Source: an uncultured Oscillospiraceae bacterium
Lineage (GTDB): Bacteria > Bacillota > Clostridia > Oscillospirales > Oscillospiraceae
DNA: 27,709 bases
NCBI GenBank assembly: GCA_934589525.1
Contig: CAKTOB010000029.1
Location: 1-27,709, forward strand
Direction of reading: 5' to 3'
Shown here: positions 21,057 through 27,709 of the stretch, piece by piece
Layout of the letters: every line of letters starts with the position of its first letter
Numbering within the stretch: the first letter of the stretch is position 1
The notes under the pieces: model-generated
Seen by the model: only the letters and a program-made list of their open reading frames with translations
What the model was told of the DNA's origin: nothing
Database searches by the model: none
Made by a program: the position numbers and the translations under genes

Positions 21057-22583
21057 TTATTCAGCTTTTCTTCCCCAGAGGGTCATTTCCTCCCGGGTGT
21101 CCAGGATCTCATAGTTCTTTTGCAGCAGCTCCCGGATCTCCCGGGGGGCGATCCCCGTCTCGGGGGTCAGGACGTAGCTGCCGGTTTGAAGGTACGCTTC
21201 TATGGCCGCTCCGATCTCCGGCGCCAGGGCAATGTAGTGCTCCTGCCAGTCGCAGTAGCGCATGGGCGGCATCAGGCCGGACAGCAGATACAGCCGGGAG
21301 CAGGAGGGGAAGCCGTAAATATACACATTTTCCCCTTCCGGCACCTGGGACACCAGGGCCTTGACCCCATCGGCTTCCCGGCAGTCCTCCTGATGGGTCA
21401 GCGCGCAGTACATGGCGTAGCGGATCTCCGCAATGGCCCTCGGGTACAGCAGGGGCCACTGGGCCCCCAGGGAGCCCAGCAGCAGCAAGAGCGACAGCAC
21501 CAGGCACACCACCCGGTCCCCGGCCCGGCGGCGAAATCGCTTCCGGGTCTGGTCAGCCAGAAGATAGGCCCCGTAGACCGTCAGGGGCAAGGACAGCACA
21601 AAATAATGGGCATAGCCGTTGCCCATGGCCGCCGCCAGCAGGAGCGTTGCCAAGGATGACAGGGTGAATACCCAGCTTTTCCAGTCCCTGACCCGGTAGA
21701 CCGTCAGAACGATCAGGGGCAGCAGCCCCGTAAAGAGGCAGGGCCACAGGTTCAGAAGGCTTGTAAGCTTCTGGAGAAGACCTGCTTCCCCGGAATAGCG
21801 GAAGCCGAAGAGAAACACCTGGTTCAGCATTTCCCCCAGGATGCCCCGCCACCAGGCCCACAGAAGCCCCGGCAGCACCCCCACCAGAGCCCCCAGCAGG
21901 AAGGCCGCCCCATTGGCAAAGAAATTCCGGAACCGCTTCCAGAGGAAGAGGTTCACCGTCACCGTCAGCAAAATGGCCCCTAACAGGGCTGCGTTGGTGA
22001 TGCGGATCAGGGCCATGATGCCGAAGACCAGGCCGTAGAGGAAACCCCACAATGGCGGATGGTCCTGATTTTCAGGACTGGGCAGCCGGGTGCCCCGGAG
22101 ATAACGCAGACACAGATACAGGCAGGGCATCAGGAAAGGCAGGCTCAGCTCCTCCGTCAGGCCACCTCCCTGCATGGTATAGCTTAAAACCACGGCGCAG
22201 GGCAGAAGCAGCAAAAGCCCCAGCAGCAGCGGGCACCCCTTTTCCGGAAAGGCCACATCCAGGCACTTTTTTGCAAAGATCAAACTCCCCGTCAGGCACA
22301 CCCACTGCACCAGGAATACCCCCAGCCGCCCAAAAGTGAGCCGCTGGCCCAGATACTCTATCCAGAAGAGATACGGCCCCTTCATGTCGAAAAAATCCCG
22401 ATAAGGCAGCAGTCCCTGGGTCATGCCCTGGCCCACCAGCCGGAAAAAGGCCGCATCCTGGCCGACTTCATAGGAGAGCAGGGGCGTTGTAGACAACGAG
22501 CACACCAGAAGGAACCCCAGGGCCCCCAGCCCCAGGACCACCGGCTCCAGAATCCGGAGCCACAGACTTTTCTTTTCCTCCAT
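21057..22583 (-). CDS. Polytopic membrane glycosyltransferase (GT-C/PMT-like)
   Basis: A 508-residue protein with about ten to twelve hydrophobic segments and a GT-C plan. The first extracytoplasmic loop carries the acidic pair expected for polyprenyl-phosphate-sugar-dependent transferases: YEVGQDAAFFRL (Asp43) and PYRDFFDMKGP (Asp63, Asp66). The C-terminal ~110 residues form a soluble domain (VPEGENVYIYGFPSCSRLYLLSG). Such proteins move a sugar from a lipid-linked donor onto a surface glycan or protein outside the membrane. Donor and acceptor are unknown. The ATG at 22583 follows the GT2 stop by three bases, with GGAGA inside the end of the GT2 gene. The GT2 partner upstream and SLH protein downstream suggest a surface-polymer role. 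Confidence 0.82.
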   Translation of the reverse strand: MEEKKSLWLRILEPVVLGLGALGFLLVCSLSTTPLLSYEVGQDAAFFRLVGQGMTQGLLPYRDFFDMKGPYLFWIEYLGQRLTFGRLGVFLVQWVCLTGSLIFAKKCLDVAFPEKGCPLLLGLLLLLPCAVVLSYTMQGGGLTEELSLPFLMPCLYLCLRYLRGTRLPSPENQDHPPLWGFLYGLVFGIMALIRITNAALLGAILLTVTVNLFLWKRFRNFFANGAAFLLGALVGVLPGLLWAWWRGILGEMLNQVFLFGFRYSGEAGLLQKLTSLLNLWPCLFTGLLPLIVLTVYRVRDWKSWVFTLSSLATLLLAAAMGNGYAHYFVLSLPLTVYGAYLLADQTRKRFRRRAGDRVVCLVLSLLLLLGSLGAQWPLLYPRAIAEIRYAMYCALTHQEDCREADGVKALVSQVPEGENVYIYGFPSCSRLYLLSGLMPPMRYCDWQEHYIALAPEIGAAIEAYLQTGSYVLTPETGIAPREIRELLQKNYEILDTREEMTLWGRKAE

Positions 22584-22586
22584 GGC

Positions 22587-23474
22587 CTATTTCTCCCCGC
22601 AGAACCGGATCTTGGGCCGGAAAAACAGGCCGGACCACATGCCCTTCAAAATGACCCCCAGCCGCTTGCCCCGGTGGTCTTGGGCTTTCACCAGCACCCG
22701 GGCCATGGCCCGGAGGCAATTGAAGATGTAATAGCACACCCCCCGGAAGCCCTCCTGCCGGTAGAGATAGGCTTCATTCCGGAAGGCGTACCAATACCGG
22801 CCAATCCGGCCGGGCTGGTCTTTTTCCACCCCAATGCCGGAATTTTCCTTCATGGCATGGACCACCCGGCTCTTCCCCGCCACAAAGCAAGGGCGGCTCC
22901 GCTGGATGCGGCGGGTATACTCCGCATCGTCTCCCCAGATGAAGAACTCGGAAATGGGCAGCCCCACCTGCCGGACGGTTTCCGCCCGCAAAAACAGGGA
23001 CACAAAGGAAGCCTGTTTTGCTTCCACCAGCCCCTGGGCCAACTGGCCTTCAAAGGTGGCATACCGCTTGGCCCAGAGCTGCCGGTTCATGACGCAGCCG
23101 GTACCGTCGGTCCACAATGCCACGCTGCTGAGCCAGCCGTAATTCCCTTCTAAATGCCGGTCCCCTTCCAGCAGAGCTTCCAGGGCATCAGGCTCCGGCA
23201 GGGTGTCGTCATCCATGATCCACAGGTATTCATAGCCCTGCTCCACGGCCCATTTCATGCCATAATGAAAGCCCCCGGCACCGCCAAGGTTTTTCCCGGT
23301 GTTCTGATACTCCAAATCCTGCTGCGCTCTTGCCCAGTCCCCGGTGCCGTCGGTACTGGCATTGTCCACCAGCACGATCCTGCATGGCACGCTTTGGCCC
23401 CGGAGCTTTTCCACACACTGCTTTAATAATTCCAGGCGGTTGTAGGTCACCACCACCGCGGCGATTTTTTCCAT
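22587..23474 (-). CDS. Family 2 glycosyltransferase (GlfT2/rhamnosyltransferase-like)
   Basis: A 295-residue cytoplasmic or membrane-associated GT-A glycosyltransferase. It has the N-terminal VVVTYNRLELLKQC and VLVDNASTDGTGDW nucleotide-binding blocks, the DDD metal motif in WIMDDDT (88-90) and the acceptor-site FFIWGDDAEYTRRI (178-190; Asp182, Asp183) typical of the galactofuranosyl/rhamnosyl branch. The C-terminus (YWYAFRNEAYLYRQEGF) matches that group and probably touches the membrane. It would add sugars from nucleotide donors to a growing wall or capsule glycan. The start at 23474 has GGAGG-containing TCCTCC complement six bases away; longer in-frame starts overlap the promoter. First gene of the leftward operon. 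Confidence 0.88.
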   Translation of the reverse strand: MEKIAAVVVTYNRLELLKQCVEKLRGQSVPCRIVLVDNASTDGTGDWARAQQDLEYQNTGKNLGGAGGFHYGMKWAVEQGYEYLWIMDDDTLPEPDALEALLEGDRHLEGNYGWLSSVALWTDGTGCVMNRQLWAKRYATFEGQLAQGLVEAKQASFVSLFLRAETVRQVGLPISEFFIWGDDAEYTRRIQRSRPCFVAGKSRVVHAMKENSGIGVEKDQPGRIGRYWYAFRNEAYLYRQEGFRGVCYYIFNCLRAMARVLVKAQDHRGKRLGVILKGMWSGLFFRPKIRFCGEK

Positions 23475-23508
23475 AGCTGATCCTCCCAGGTGTCCTTCTT
23501 TTGAATCC

Positions 23509-23537
23509 ATTTTATCGCATTCCCGGGATTTCGTCAA
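23509..23537 (-). promoter_or_regulatory. Promoter of the GT2/GT-C/SLH operon
   Basis: TTGACG (23532-23537) and TAAAAT (23509-23514) are 17 bases apart on the minus strand. Confidence 0.72.
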
Positions 23538-23542
23538 GGCGA

Positions 23543-23571
23543 TTGCTTTTTAGATGCAAAAATGGTATCAT
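23543..23571 (+). promoter_or_regulatory. Promoter of the YdcF-like gene
   Basis: TTGCTT (23543-23548) and TATCAT (23566-23571) are 17 bases apart. The -35 box is only five bases from the divergent -35 box of the GT2 operon, so the two promoters cannot easily be occupied at once. Confidence 0.6.
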
Positions 23572-23620
23572 GGGCAAAAAGGGAGGGGCCATGCCCCCGA
23601 TTTTGGAAAGGAATAGAAAG

Positions 23621-24271
23621 ATGGATGCTTTTTCCTATGCCCAGGTGCTCTGGGACTATATGCGCATGGATATGCCGCCAAAAAAGGCGGACTGCATTGT
23701 AGGCTTCGGCTGCTACAATGAGGACATCCCTTTAAGGTGTGCCCAGCTCTACCGGGAGGGCTTCGCCCCCTGGGTGCTCTTCACCGGCGGCCTGGGCCGG
23801 AACACCGCCAACATGTGGACGGAAAGCGAGGCGGAGCGCTTTGGCCGCATCGCCTTGGAAGAAGGGGTGCCGGAAAGTGCCCTGCTGCTTGAAACCAGGT
23901 CCACCAACACCGCGGAAAACATCGCCTTTACCCGGGACCTTCTGGCCCAAAGGGGCCTGACGGTCTCCTCCGTCTTAGGTGTCCACAAGCCCTATATGGA
24001 GCGGCGCATCTACGCCGCCTGGAAAAACTACTGGCCCCAGATGCCCTTCTCCGTGACCTCCTATCCGCAGACCATGGAAGAATACCTGACCGCAAACGAA
24101 GCCCGGGGCCGCAGCATCCGCGACACCCTGGAAATGATTGCCGGAGACTTCCAACGTATAGAAGTCTACGCCCAAAAAGGCTACCAGATTCCCCAGGAGA
24201 TCCCCGAACCCGTCTGGCAGGCCTTCCACAGCCTTGTAGACCTGGGCTACACCGGCCAGCTGGTAACGTAG
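23621..24271 (+). CDS. YdcF/DUF218-family protein
   Basis: A 216-residue cytoplasmic protein of the DUF218 (YdcF) family. It has the N-terminal strand ADCIVGFGCYNEDIPLRCAQLY, the glycine-rich WVLFTGGLGRNT block, the SEAERFGRIALEEGVPESALLLETRSTNTAEN block (the STNT-EN motif is diagnostic), and VLGVHKPYMERRIYA. YdcF itself binds S-adenosylmethionine, whereas other DUF218 proteins (SanA, ElyC) act in envelope biogenesis. This one lacks the membrane segment of the latter. The ATG at 23621 has AAAGGA eight bases upstream; upstream in-frame ATGs at 23570 and 23591 are poorly placed relative to the promoter or ribosome site. It is monocistronic with a terminator behind it. Confidence 0.85.
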   Translation: MDAFSYAQVLWDYMRMDMPPKKADCIVGFGCYNEDIPLRCAQLYREGFAPWVLFTGGLGRNTANMWTESEAERFGRIALEEGVPESALLLETRSTNTAENIAFTRDLLAQRGLTVSSVLGVHKPYMERRIYAAWKNYWPQMPFSVTSYPQTMEEYLTANEARGRSIRDTLEMIAGDFQRIEVYAQKGYQIPQEIPEPVWQAFHSLVDLGYTGQLVT

Positions 24272-24290
24272 TTTTCCACAGGATATTCAC

Positions 24291-24324
24291 AAAAAACCGA
24301 CGGCCATAACGGTCGTCGGTTTTA
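24291..24324. terminator. Bidirectional terminator between convergent genes
   Basis: AAAACCGACGGCC (24293-24305) pairs with GGTCGTCGGTTTT (24311-24323), one G-T wobble, with T-runs on both strands. It serves the YdcF-like gene and the leftward sugar permease gene. Confidence 0.9.
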
Positions 24325-24335
24325 TGCGTATCCGA

Positions 24336-25199
24336 TTATCCCTTGACTGCACCGGCAGCCACACCTTTGATGATGTACTTCTGGCAGCACAGGTAGAAGA
24401 TGATGACGGGAACAATGCTCAGCAGGATCAGGGCCATGGTGGCACCCATGTCTACGGAGCCGTAGGAGCCTTTCAGGTACTGGATGTGAATGGGAATGGT
24501 CATATACTTTTTCCGGTCCAATACCAGGTAGGGAAGCAAATAGTCGTTCCACACCCACATGATTTCCAGAACGCCCACGGAGATCAGGGTGGGCTTCATC
24601 ATGGGCAGCACCACATCGAAGAAGGTCTTGACGGGGCCGCAGCCGTCAATGGCGGCGGCTTCCTCAATGGACAGCGGGATGGACTTTACGAAGCCCGAGA
24701 ACATGAATACCGCAAGGCCCGCACCAAAGCCCAGGTAGATAATGGGAATGGTCCAGGGGGTATTGAGGTCCAGGGTGTCGGCGGTTTTGGGCAGGGTGAA
24801 CATGACCATCTGGAAGGGCACCACCATGGAGAATACGCACAGGTAGTACACGATTTTGGAGAAGACGCTGCCCACCCGGGCAATGTACCAGGCCGCCATG
24901 GAAGTGCAGACCAGGATCAGGGCACTGGAAACAATGGTGATGAACAAGCTGTAGCCAACGGACTTGGCGAAGGGGTAGTTGCCGAAGGTCATGCCCTTGA
25001 TATAGTTGGCCAAGCCAACATAGGATTCTTCATTGGGCAGGGCAAAGGTTTCGGTGTTGACGTAGGCATTGGCCTTGAAGGAATTCATAAGTACCAGGAA
25101 AATGGGCAGCAGGTAGACGATTGCGACCACTGCAAACACAATGGACAGAACGGTCTTACCCCGCTTTTCTCCCTGGATGGTAGCAGGTTTCTTTGCCAT
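24336..25199 (-). CDS. Carbohydrate ABC transporter permease (MalG type)
   Basis: A 287-residue inner-membrane permease of the MalG/BPD_transp_1 family with six hydrophobic segments. The cytoplasmic coupling motif EEAAAIDGCGPVKTFFDVVLP (from 179) is intact. It forms a heterodimer with the MalF-type protein encoded just upstream; their genes overlap by one base (TAATG), so they are made together. The substrate is probably a sugar or oligosaccharide but cannot be read from the sequence. No ATPase gene follows, and the operon ends at the terminator 24291-24324. The pair must therefore use an ATPase encoded elsewhere, as with MsmK-type shared ATPases. Confidence 0.93.
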   Translation of the reverse strand: MAKKPATIQGEKRGKTVLSIVFAVVAIVYLLPIFLVLMNSFKANAYVNTETFALPNEESYVGLANYIKGMTFGNYPFAKSVGYSLFITIVSSALILVCTSMAAWYIARVGSVFSKIVYYLCVFSMVVPFQMVMFTLPKTADTLDLNTPWTIPIIYLGFGAGLAVFMFSGFVKSIPLSIEEAAAIDGCGPVKTFFDVVLPMMKPTLISVGVLEIMWVWNDYLLPYLVLDRKKYMTIPIHIQYLKGSYGSVDMGATMALILLSIVPVIIFYLCCQKYIIKGVAAGAVKG

Positions 25200-26098
25200 T
25201 ACTGCTGCACCTCCTTATCATGGGTGGATTTCATCTGGAAAATGCCGATGATGGCAACCAGAACGAAGAACATGACGGCCTTGGCCTGTCCAATGCCCTT
25301 GGTTTTCAGGGTGTTGGAGTTGACGATGTTCAGGGCCAGCATTTCGGTGGTGTGGATGGCGCCGTTGTAGGGGCGGCCATTGGTCAGGGCCAGGTTCTGG
25401 TCGTAGAGCTTGAAGGAGTTGGTCAGGGTCAGGAAGGTGCAGATGGTGATGGAGGGCATGACGTTGGGGATGATAATGTCCCACAGGGTCTTCCACTCGG
25501 AAGCACCGTCGATCTTGGCCGCTTCCAGCATATCCCCTGGCACCGCCTGGAGTCCGGCGATATAAATGATCATCATATAGCCGATCTGCTGCCAGGCCAT
25601 GAGGATGATGAGGCCCCAGAAACCGTAGGTGGAGTTCAGCAGGATGGAAGTATTATACCGGGACAGAATGCCGTCAAAAATCATGGACCAGATATAGCCC
25701 AGGACGATGCCGCCGATCAGGTTGGGCATGAAGAACACGGTTCTGAAAATGTTGGAGCCTTTAATGCCCTTGGTCAGCAGGTACGCCACGGTAAAGGCCA
25801 GAATATTGATGATCAGCAGAGAAACCAGAGCAAAGCCCGCCGTATACCAGAAGGCATGGAGGAAGCTTTCGTCCGCAAAGGCCTTTACATAGTTATTCAG
25901 GCCCGCCCAGGTCCATTTGCTGGTGGTCTTGAAGTTACAGAAAGAAAGGAACAGGCCCTTTGCAAAGGGATAAAGGAATCCGATGCAGAAGGCAATGAAC
26001 GTAGGAAGCAGGAAAATGGGGAAGCACTTTTGAATGGGACGACGGACCAGAACGGAGTTCAGTGCCGCACCGTCGTTCTTTTTCTTGAATAAAGCCAT
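25199..26098 (-). CDS. Carbohydrate ABC transporter permease (MalF type)
   Basis: A 299-residue inner-membrane permease of the MalF/UgpA type with six hydrophobic segments. Its typical N-terminus is PIFLLPTFIAFCIGFLYPFAKGLFLSF, and the coupling motif is LEAAKIDGASEWKTLWDIIIP (from 191). The start is placed at 26098 rather than 26104 because the GGAG site would be only two bases from the upstream ATG but a normal eight from this one. Its end overlaps the MalG-type start by one base. It lies 138 bases downstream of the binding-protein gene, with an attenuator-like hairpin between them. Confidence 0.93.
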   Translation of the reverse strand: MALFKKKNDGAALNSVLVRRPIQKCFPIFLLPTFIAFCIGFLYPFAKGLFLSFCNFKTTSKWTWAGLNNYVKAFADESFLHAFWYTAGFALVSLLIINILAFTVAYLLTKGIKGSNIFRTVFFMPNLIGGIVLGYIWSMIFDGILSRYNTSILLNSTYGFWGLIILMAWQQIGYMMIIYIAGLQAVPGDMLEAAKIDGASEWKTLWDIIIPNVMPSITICTFLTLTNSFKLYDQNLALTNGRPYNGAIHTTEMLALNIVNSNTLKTKGIGQAKAVMFFVLVAIIGIFQMKSTHDKEVQQ

Positions 26099-26175
26099 AG
26101 TCATCTCTCCTTTGGGGAGTACCGAGGGAACGGCCTCCGGATATTCCGGTTTGGGAAGTGCTTTAGTGCACTGTT

Positions 26176-26211
26176 ACAAAAAGTCGGGGCGAGCGAAACC
26201 GCTCGCCCCGA
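26176..26211 (-). terminator. Intra-operon attenuator hairpin
   Basis: TCGGGGCGAGCG (26184-26195) and CGCTCGCCCCGA (26200-26211) form a perfect 12-bp stem with a 4-base loop, followed on the minus strand by C and five T residues. Placed between the binding-protein and permease genes, it should end most transcripts and leave a minority to read into the permeases. Confidence 0.85.
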
Positions 26212-26236
26212 TCGGTTGCATGGGAAAATCTAAGAA

Positions 26237-27598
26237 TTAGCCCATGTTCTTGGCGTACTGGGTGGCCCAGCCGTCAACGATGGCAGTCTCCACAGCGGCC
26301 CAATCGCCGGTGCCGGAAACGTACTGAGTCAGAGCATCCACAACGGCGGCACGGAAGTCATCCACGCCGGGAGTCCAGTTGAATGCCCAGGTAACGGTGT
26401 AGTTGCCGTCAGCAACCAGCTTGTTGGCGTCGGCAAAGAACACGTTCTCAGGAGTCTTGGCGTTCTTGAAGGGGCAGGGGCCAAACTGCTCGGCCAGCAT
26501 GGTGGTGCCTTCCTCGGAAGTCACGACCCACTTCATGAAGTCCAGGGTAGCCTGGATGTCTTCGGGAGCAGCTTCCTTGTTGACAGCCCAGCAGTTCTCG
26601 GTGCCGGAGCACAGGCCAGCCTTCTCTTCGCCCTCTACACCGCAGTAGATGGGGATCATGGCCAGGTCGTCGGGGTTCATGCCGAAGGTGCCGGTCAGGT
26701 TGCCGTACTCCCAGGTACCGTTCTGGTAGAACACGGCCTCGCCCTTGCCGAACTCGGCCTCGGCCTGGTCACCGGTAGCGGTGGTCAGGGCAGCGCCGGT
26801 GGTGGCGGAGTCAGTGGTGTACAGATCCCAGATGGCCTTGAAGTTGTCCAGGTAAGCATTGGTGATGGTGGCGGGCTGCTTGGTCACGCCGTCGTCACGG
26901 AACTGGTAGAACAGCGGCATGTTGAGCAGGTGGCCGGAGAATCTCCAGGAGGAGGAGCCGTCCAGACCGGCGGAGGTGAAGGCGTCGAAGCCCAGCTCGG
27001 AAGCATGAGCGTGGATGTCATCAGCAACGGCCTTCAGGGACTCGAAGTTGGTGATCTCGTCCAGGGAGTGACCGGCCTTCTCCAGCAGAGCCTTGTTGAC
27101 GATGATGCCGAAGGACTCGTAGCAGTAGCCGATGGACAGCACGGAGCCGTCGTCGCCCTTCAGGTTAAAGTCATCGGTGGTCATTTCCTTGTAAACATCG
27201 GTGTCCCGCAGGTCCAGGCACCACTCGCCGTAAGCGTCGATGGCGCCCTGGTTGCCAGCCTGGAACATGGTGGGAGCAGCGTCCTTGTCCAGCTCGGCGG
27301 TGAGGGTGGTGTCGTAGGTACCGGAAGCAGCGGTAACGACGGTGACCTTCACGCCGGTCTGCTCGGTGTAGGTCTTGGCCAGTTCCTGCCAAGCGGCATC
27401 GGACTCAGGCTTGAAGTTCAGGTAGTAAACGGTACCGGCGGCGGAGGCAGCAGGAGCCTCGGTCTCGGTCTCGGCAGCGGCAGTGGTCTCAGCAGCGGGA
27501 GCTGCGGTAGTTGCCGCAGGGGTCTCGGTCTTGGCGCCGCAGCCGAACAGGCCGACAACCAGAACCAGAGACAGTGCGAGTGCAAGCAGTTTCTTCAT
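26237..27598 (-). CDS. Extracellular solute-binding lipoprotein of a sugar ABC importer
   Basis: A 453-residue secreted lipoprotein with signal peptide and lipobox LFGC (Cys20), a 35-residue Ala/Thr/Glu linker, and then a family 1 solute-binding domain. Blocks typical of the MalE/UgpB-like group include VYYLNFKPESDAAWQELAKTY, TMFQAGNQGAID, GKGEAVFYQNGTWEYGNL and the C-terminal hinge region. It captures a carbohydrate and hands it to the MalF/MalG pair encoded behind it. Codon use is strongly biased to GC-ending codons, as in the nucleoside-binding lipoprotein, suggesting abundant expression. The start at 27598 has GGAGG seven bases upstream; the in-frame extension lies in the structured leader. 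Substrate is not identifiable. Confidence 0.9.
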   Translation of the reverse strand: MKKLLALALSLVLVVGLFGCGAKTETPAATTAAPAAETTAAAETETEAPAASAAGTVYYLNFKPESDAAWQELAKTYTEQTGVKVTVVTAASGTYDTTLTAELDKDAAPTMFQAGNQGAIDAYGEWCLDLRDTDVYKEMTTDDFNLKGDDGSVLSIGYCYESFGIIVNKALLEKAGHSLDEITNFESLKAVADDIHAHASELGFDAFTSAGLDGSSSWRFSGHLLNMPLFYQFRDDGVTKQPATITNAYLDNFKAIWDLYTTDSATTGAALTTATGDQAEAEFGKGEAVFYQNGTWEYGNLTGTFGMNPDDLAMIPIYCGVEGEEKAGLCSGTENCWAVNKEAAPEDIQATLDFMKWVVTSEEGTTMLAEQFGPCPFKNAKTPENVFFADANKLVADGNYTVTWAFNWTPGVDDFRAAVVDALTQYVSGTGDWAAVETAIVDGWATQYAKNMG

Positions 27599-27653
27599 GA
27601 TTTTTCCTCCAAACTCATCTGTAAAACCGGGGTAAACCGGCCTTACGAAAATA

Positions 27654-27703
27654 ATACCCGCAGTGAAGTTTTTGCATAAATCTTCACCACGGGTATCATT
27701 ATA
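27654..27703 (-). promoter_or_regulatory. -10 box and 5'-end stem-loop of the sugar ABC operon
   Basis: On the minus strand a perfect TATAAT (27698-27703) is followed at the expected transcript start by an imperfect stem-loop: ATACCCG-TG-GTGAAG pairs with CTTCAC-TG-CGGGTAT around a 12-base A/T-rich loop. The -35 box is just outside the window. The stem-loop could protect the mRNA 5' end, or the inverted repeat could be a repressor operator. Confidence 0.6.
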
Positions 27704-27709
27704 CAACTT

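Overview
The window looks like chromosomal DNA from a GC-rich, Gram-positive gut anaerobe of the Clostridia, most likely an Oscillospiraceae/Ruminococcaceae-type bacterium. The basis is GC-rich low-complexity codon usage, strong AGGAGG-type ribosome binding sites, canonical TTGACA-17-TATAAT promoters, short Firmicutes-type terminators, lipoproteins with Ala/Thr/Glu-rich linkers, and families typical of that group (ThiT with a TPP riboswitch, Xpt with a purine riboswitch, a NupNOPQ-like nucleoside ABC system, CooT, DUF3786). Species assignment is inference. No rRNA, intact tRNA, CRISPR array or complete insertion sequence was seen.

Layout. 1-1250 is an AT-rich accessory patch. It has the first codons of a leftward gene with a terminator-bearing leader, a DUF3800 protein gene, and directly behind it a compact promoter/structured RNA/terminator unit that looks like a small RNA gene. 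1250-1890 is a gene-free cluster of short intergenic repeats. 1891-7760 runs rightward: an AGCS amino-acid:cation symporter; a three-gene envelope operon (membrane-anchored unknown protein, NAGPA-type phosphodiester glycosidase, divergent Lgt-like membrane protein); and a translationally coupled pair of PlsC-like acyltransferase and Aur1-like PAP2 phosphatase/phosphotransferase. 7822-9425 runs leftward: ThiT under a TPP riboswitch, a HIT protein and a COG2426 membrane protein. 9430-9920 is a second repeat cluster, followed by an AT-rich CPBP protease gene that looks acquired.

10864-11749 is a leftward metal-handling pair: a CooT-like nickel protein and a very His-rich protein. Their presumed operon has been split by a ~219-bp MITE-like inverted-repeat element inserted exactly at a stop codon. 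Divergent from it are a DUF3786 protein gene and alaA (alanine transaminase).

13910-19907 is a complete guanine-responsive purine regulon: promoter, purine riboswitch with terminator, xpt, then a BMP-family lipoprotein, double-domain ATPase and two permeases. Xanthine/guanine salvage and nucleoside import thus share one control point, with hairpins between binding protein and ATPase that probably set stoichiometry.

19906-23474 is a leftward surface/glycan operon (GT2 glycosyltransferase, multi-pass GT-C-like protein, secreted SLH-domain protein), divergent from a DUF218/YdcF-like gene. 24336-27598 is a leftward sugar ABC importer (binding lipoprotein, two permeases, no ATPase), with an attenuator-like hairpin after the binding-protein gene and a stem-loop at the start of its mRNA.

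The best candidates for something not yet described are the small RNA next to the DUF3800 gene, the MITE in the nickel operon, the Lgt-like/NAGPA envelope operon with altered active-site motifs, the atypical HX4-acyltransferase/PAP2 pair, and the dispersed intergenic repeat families.
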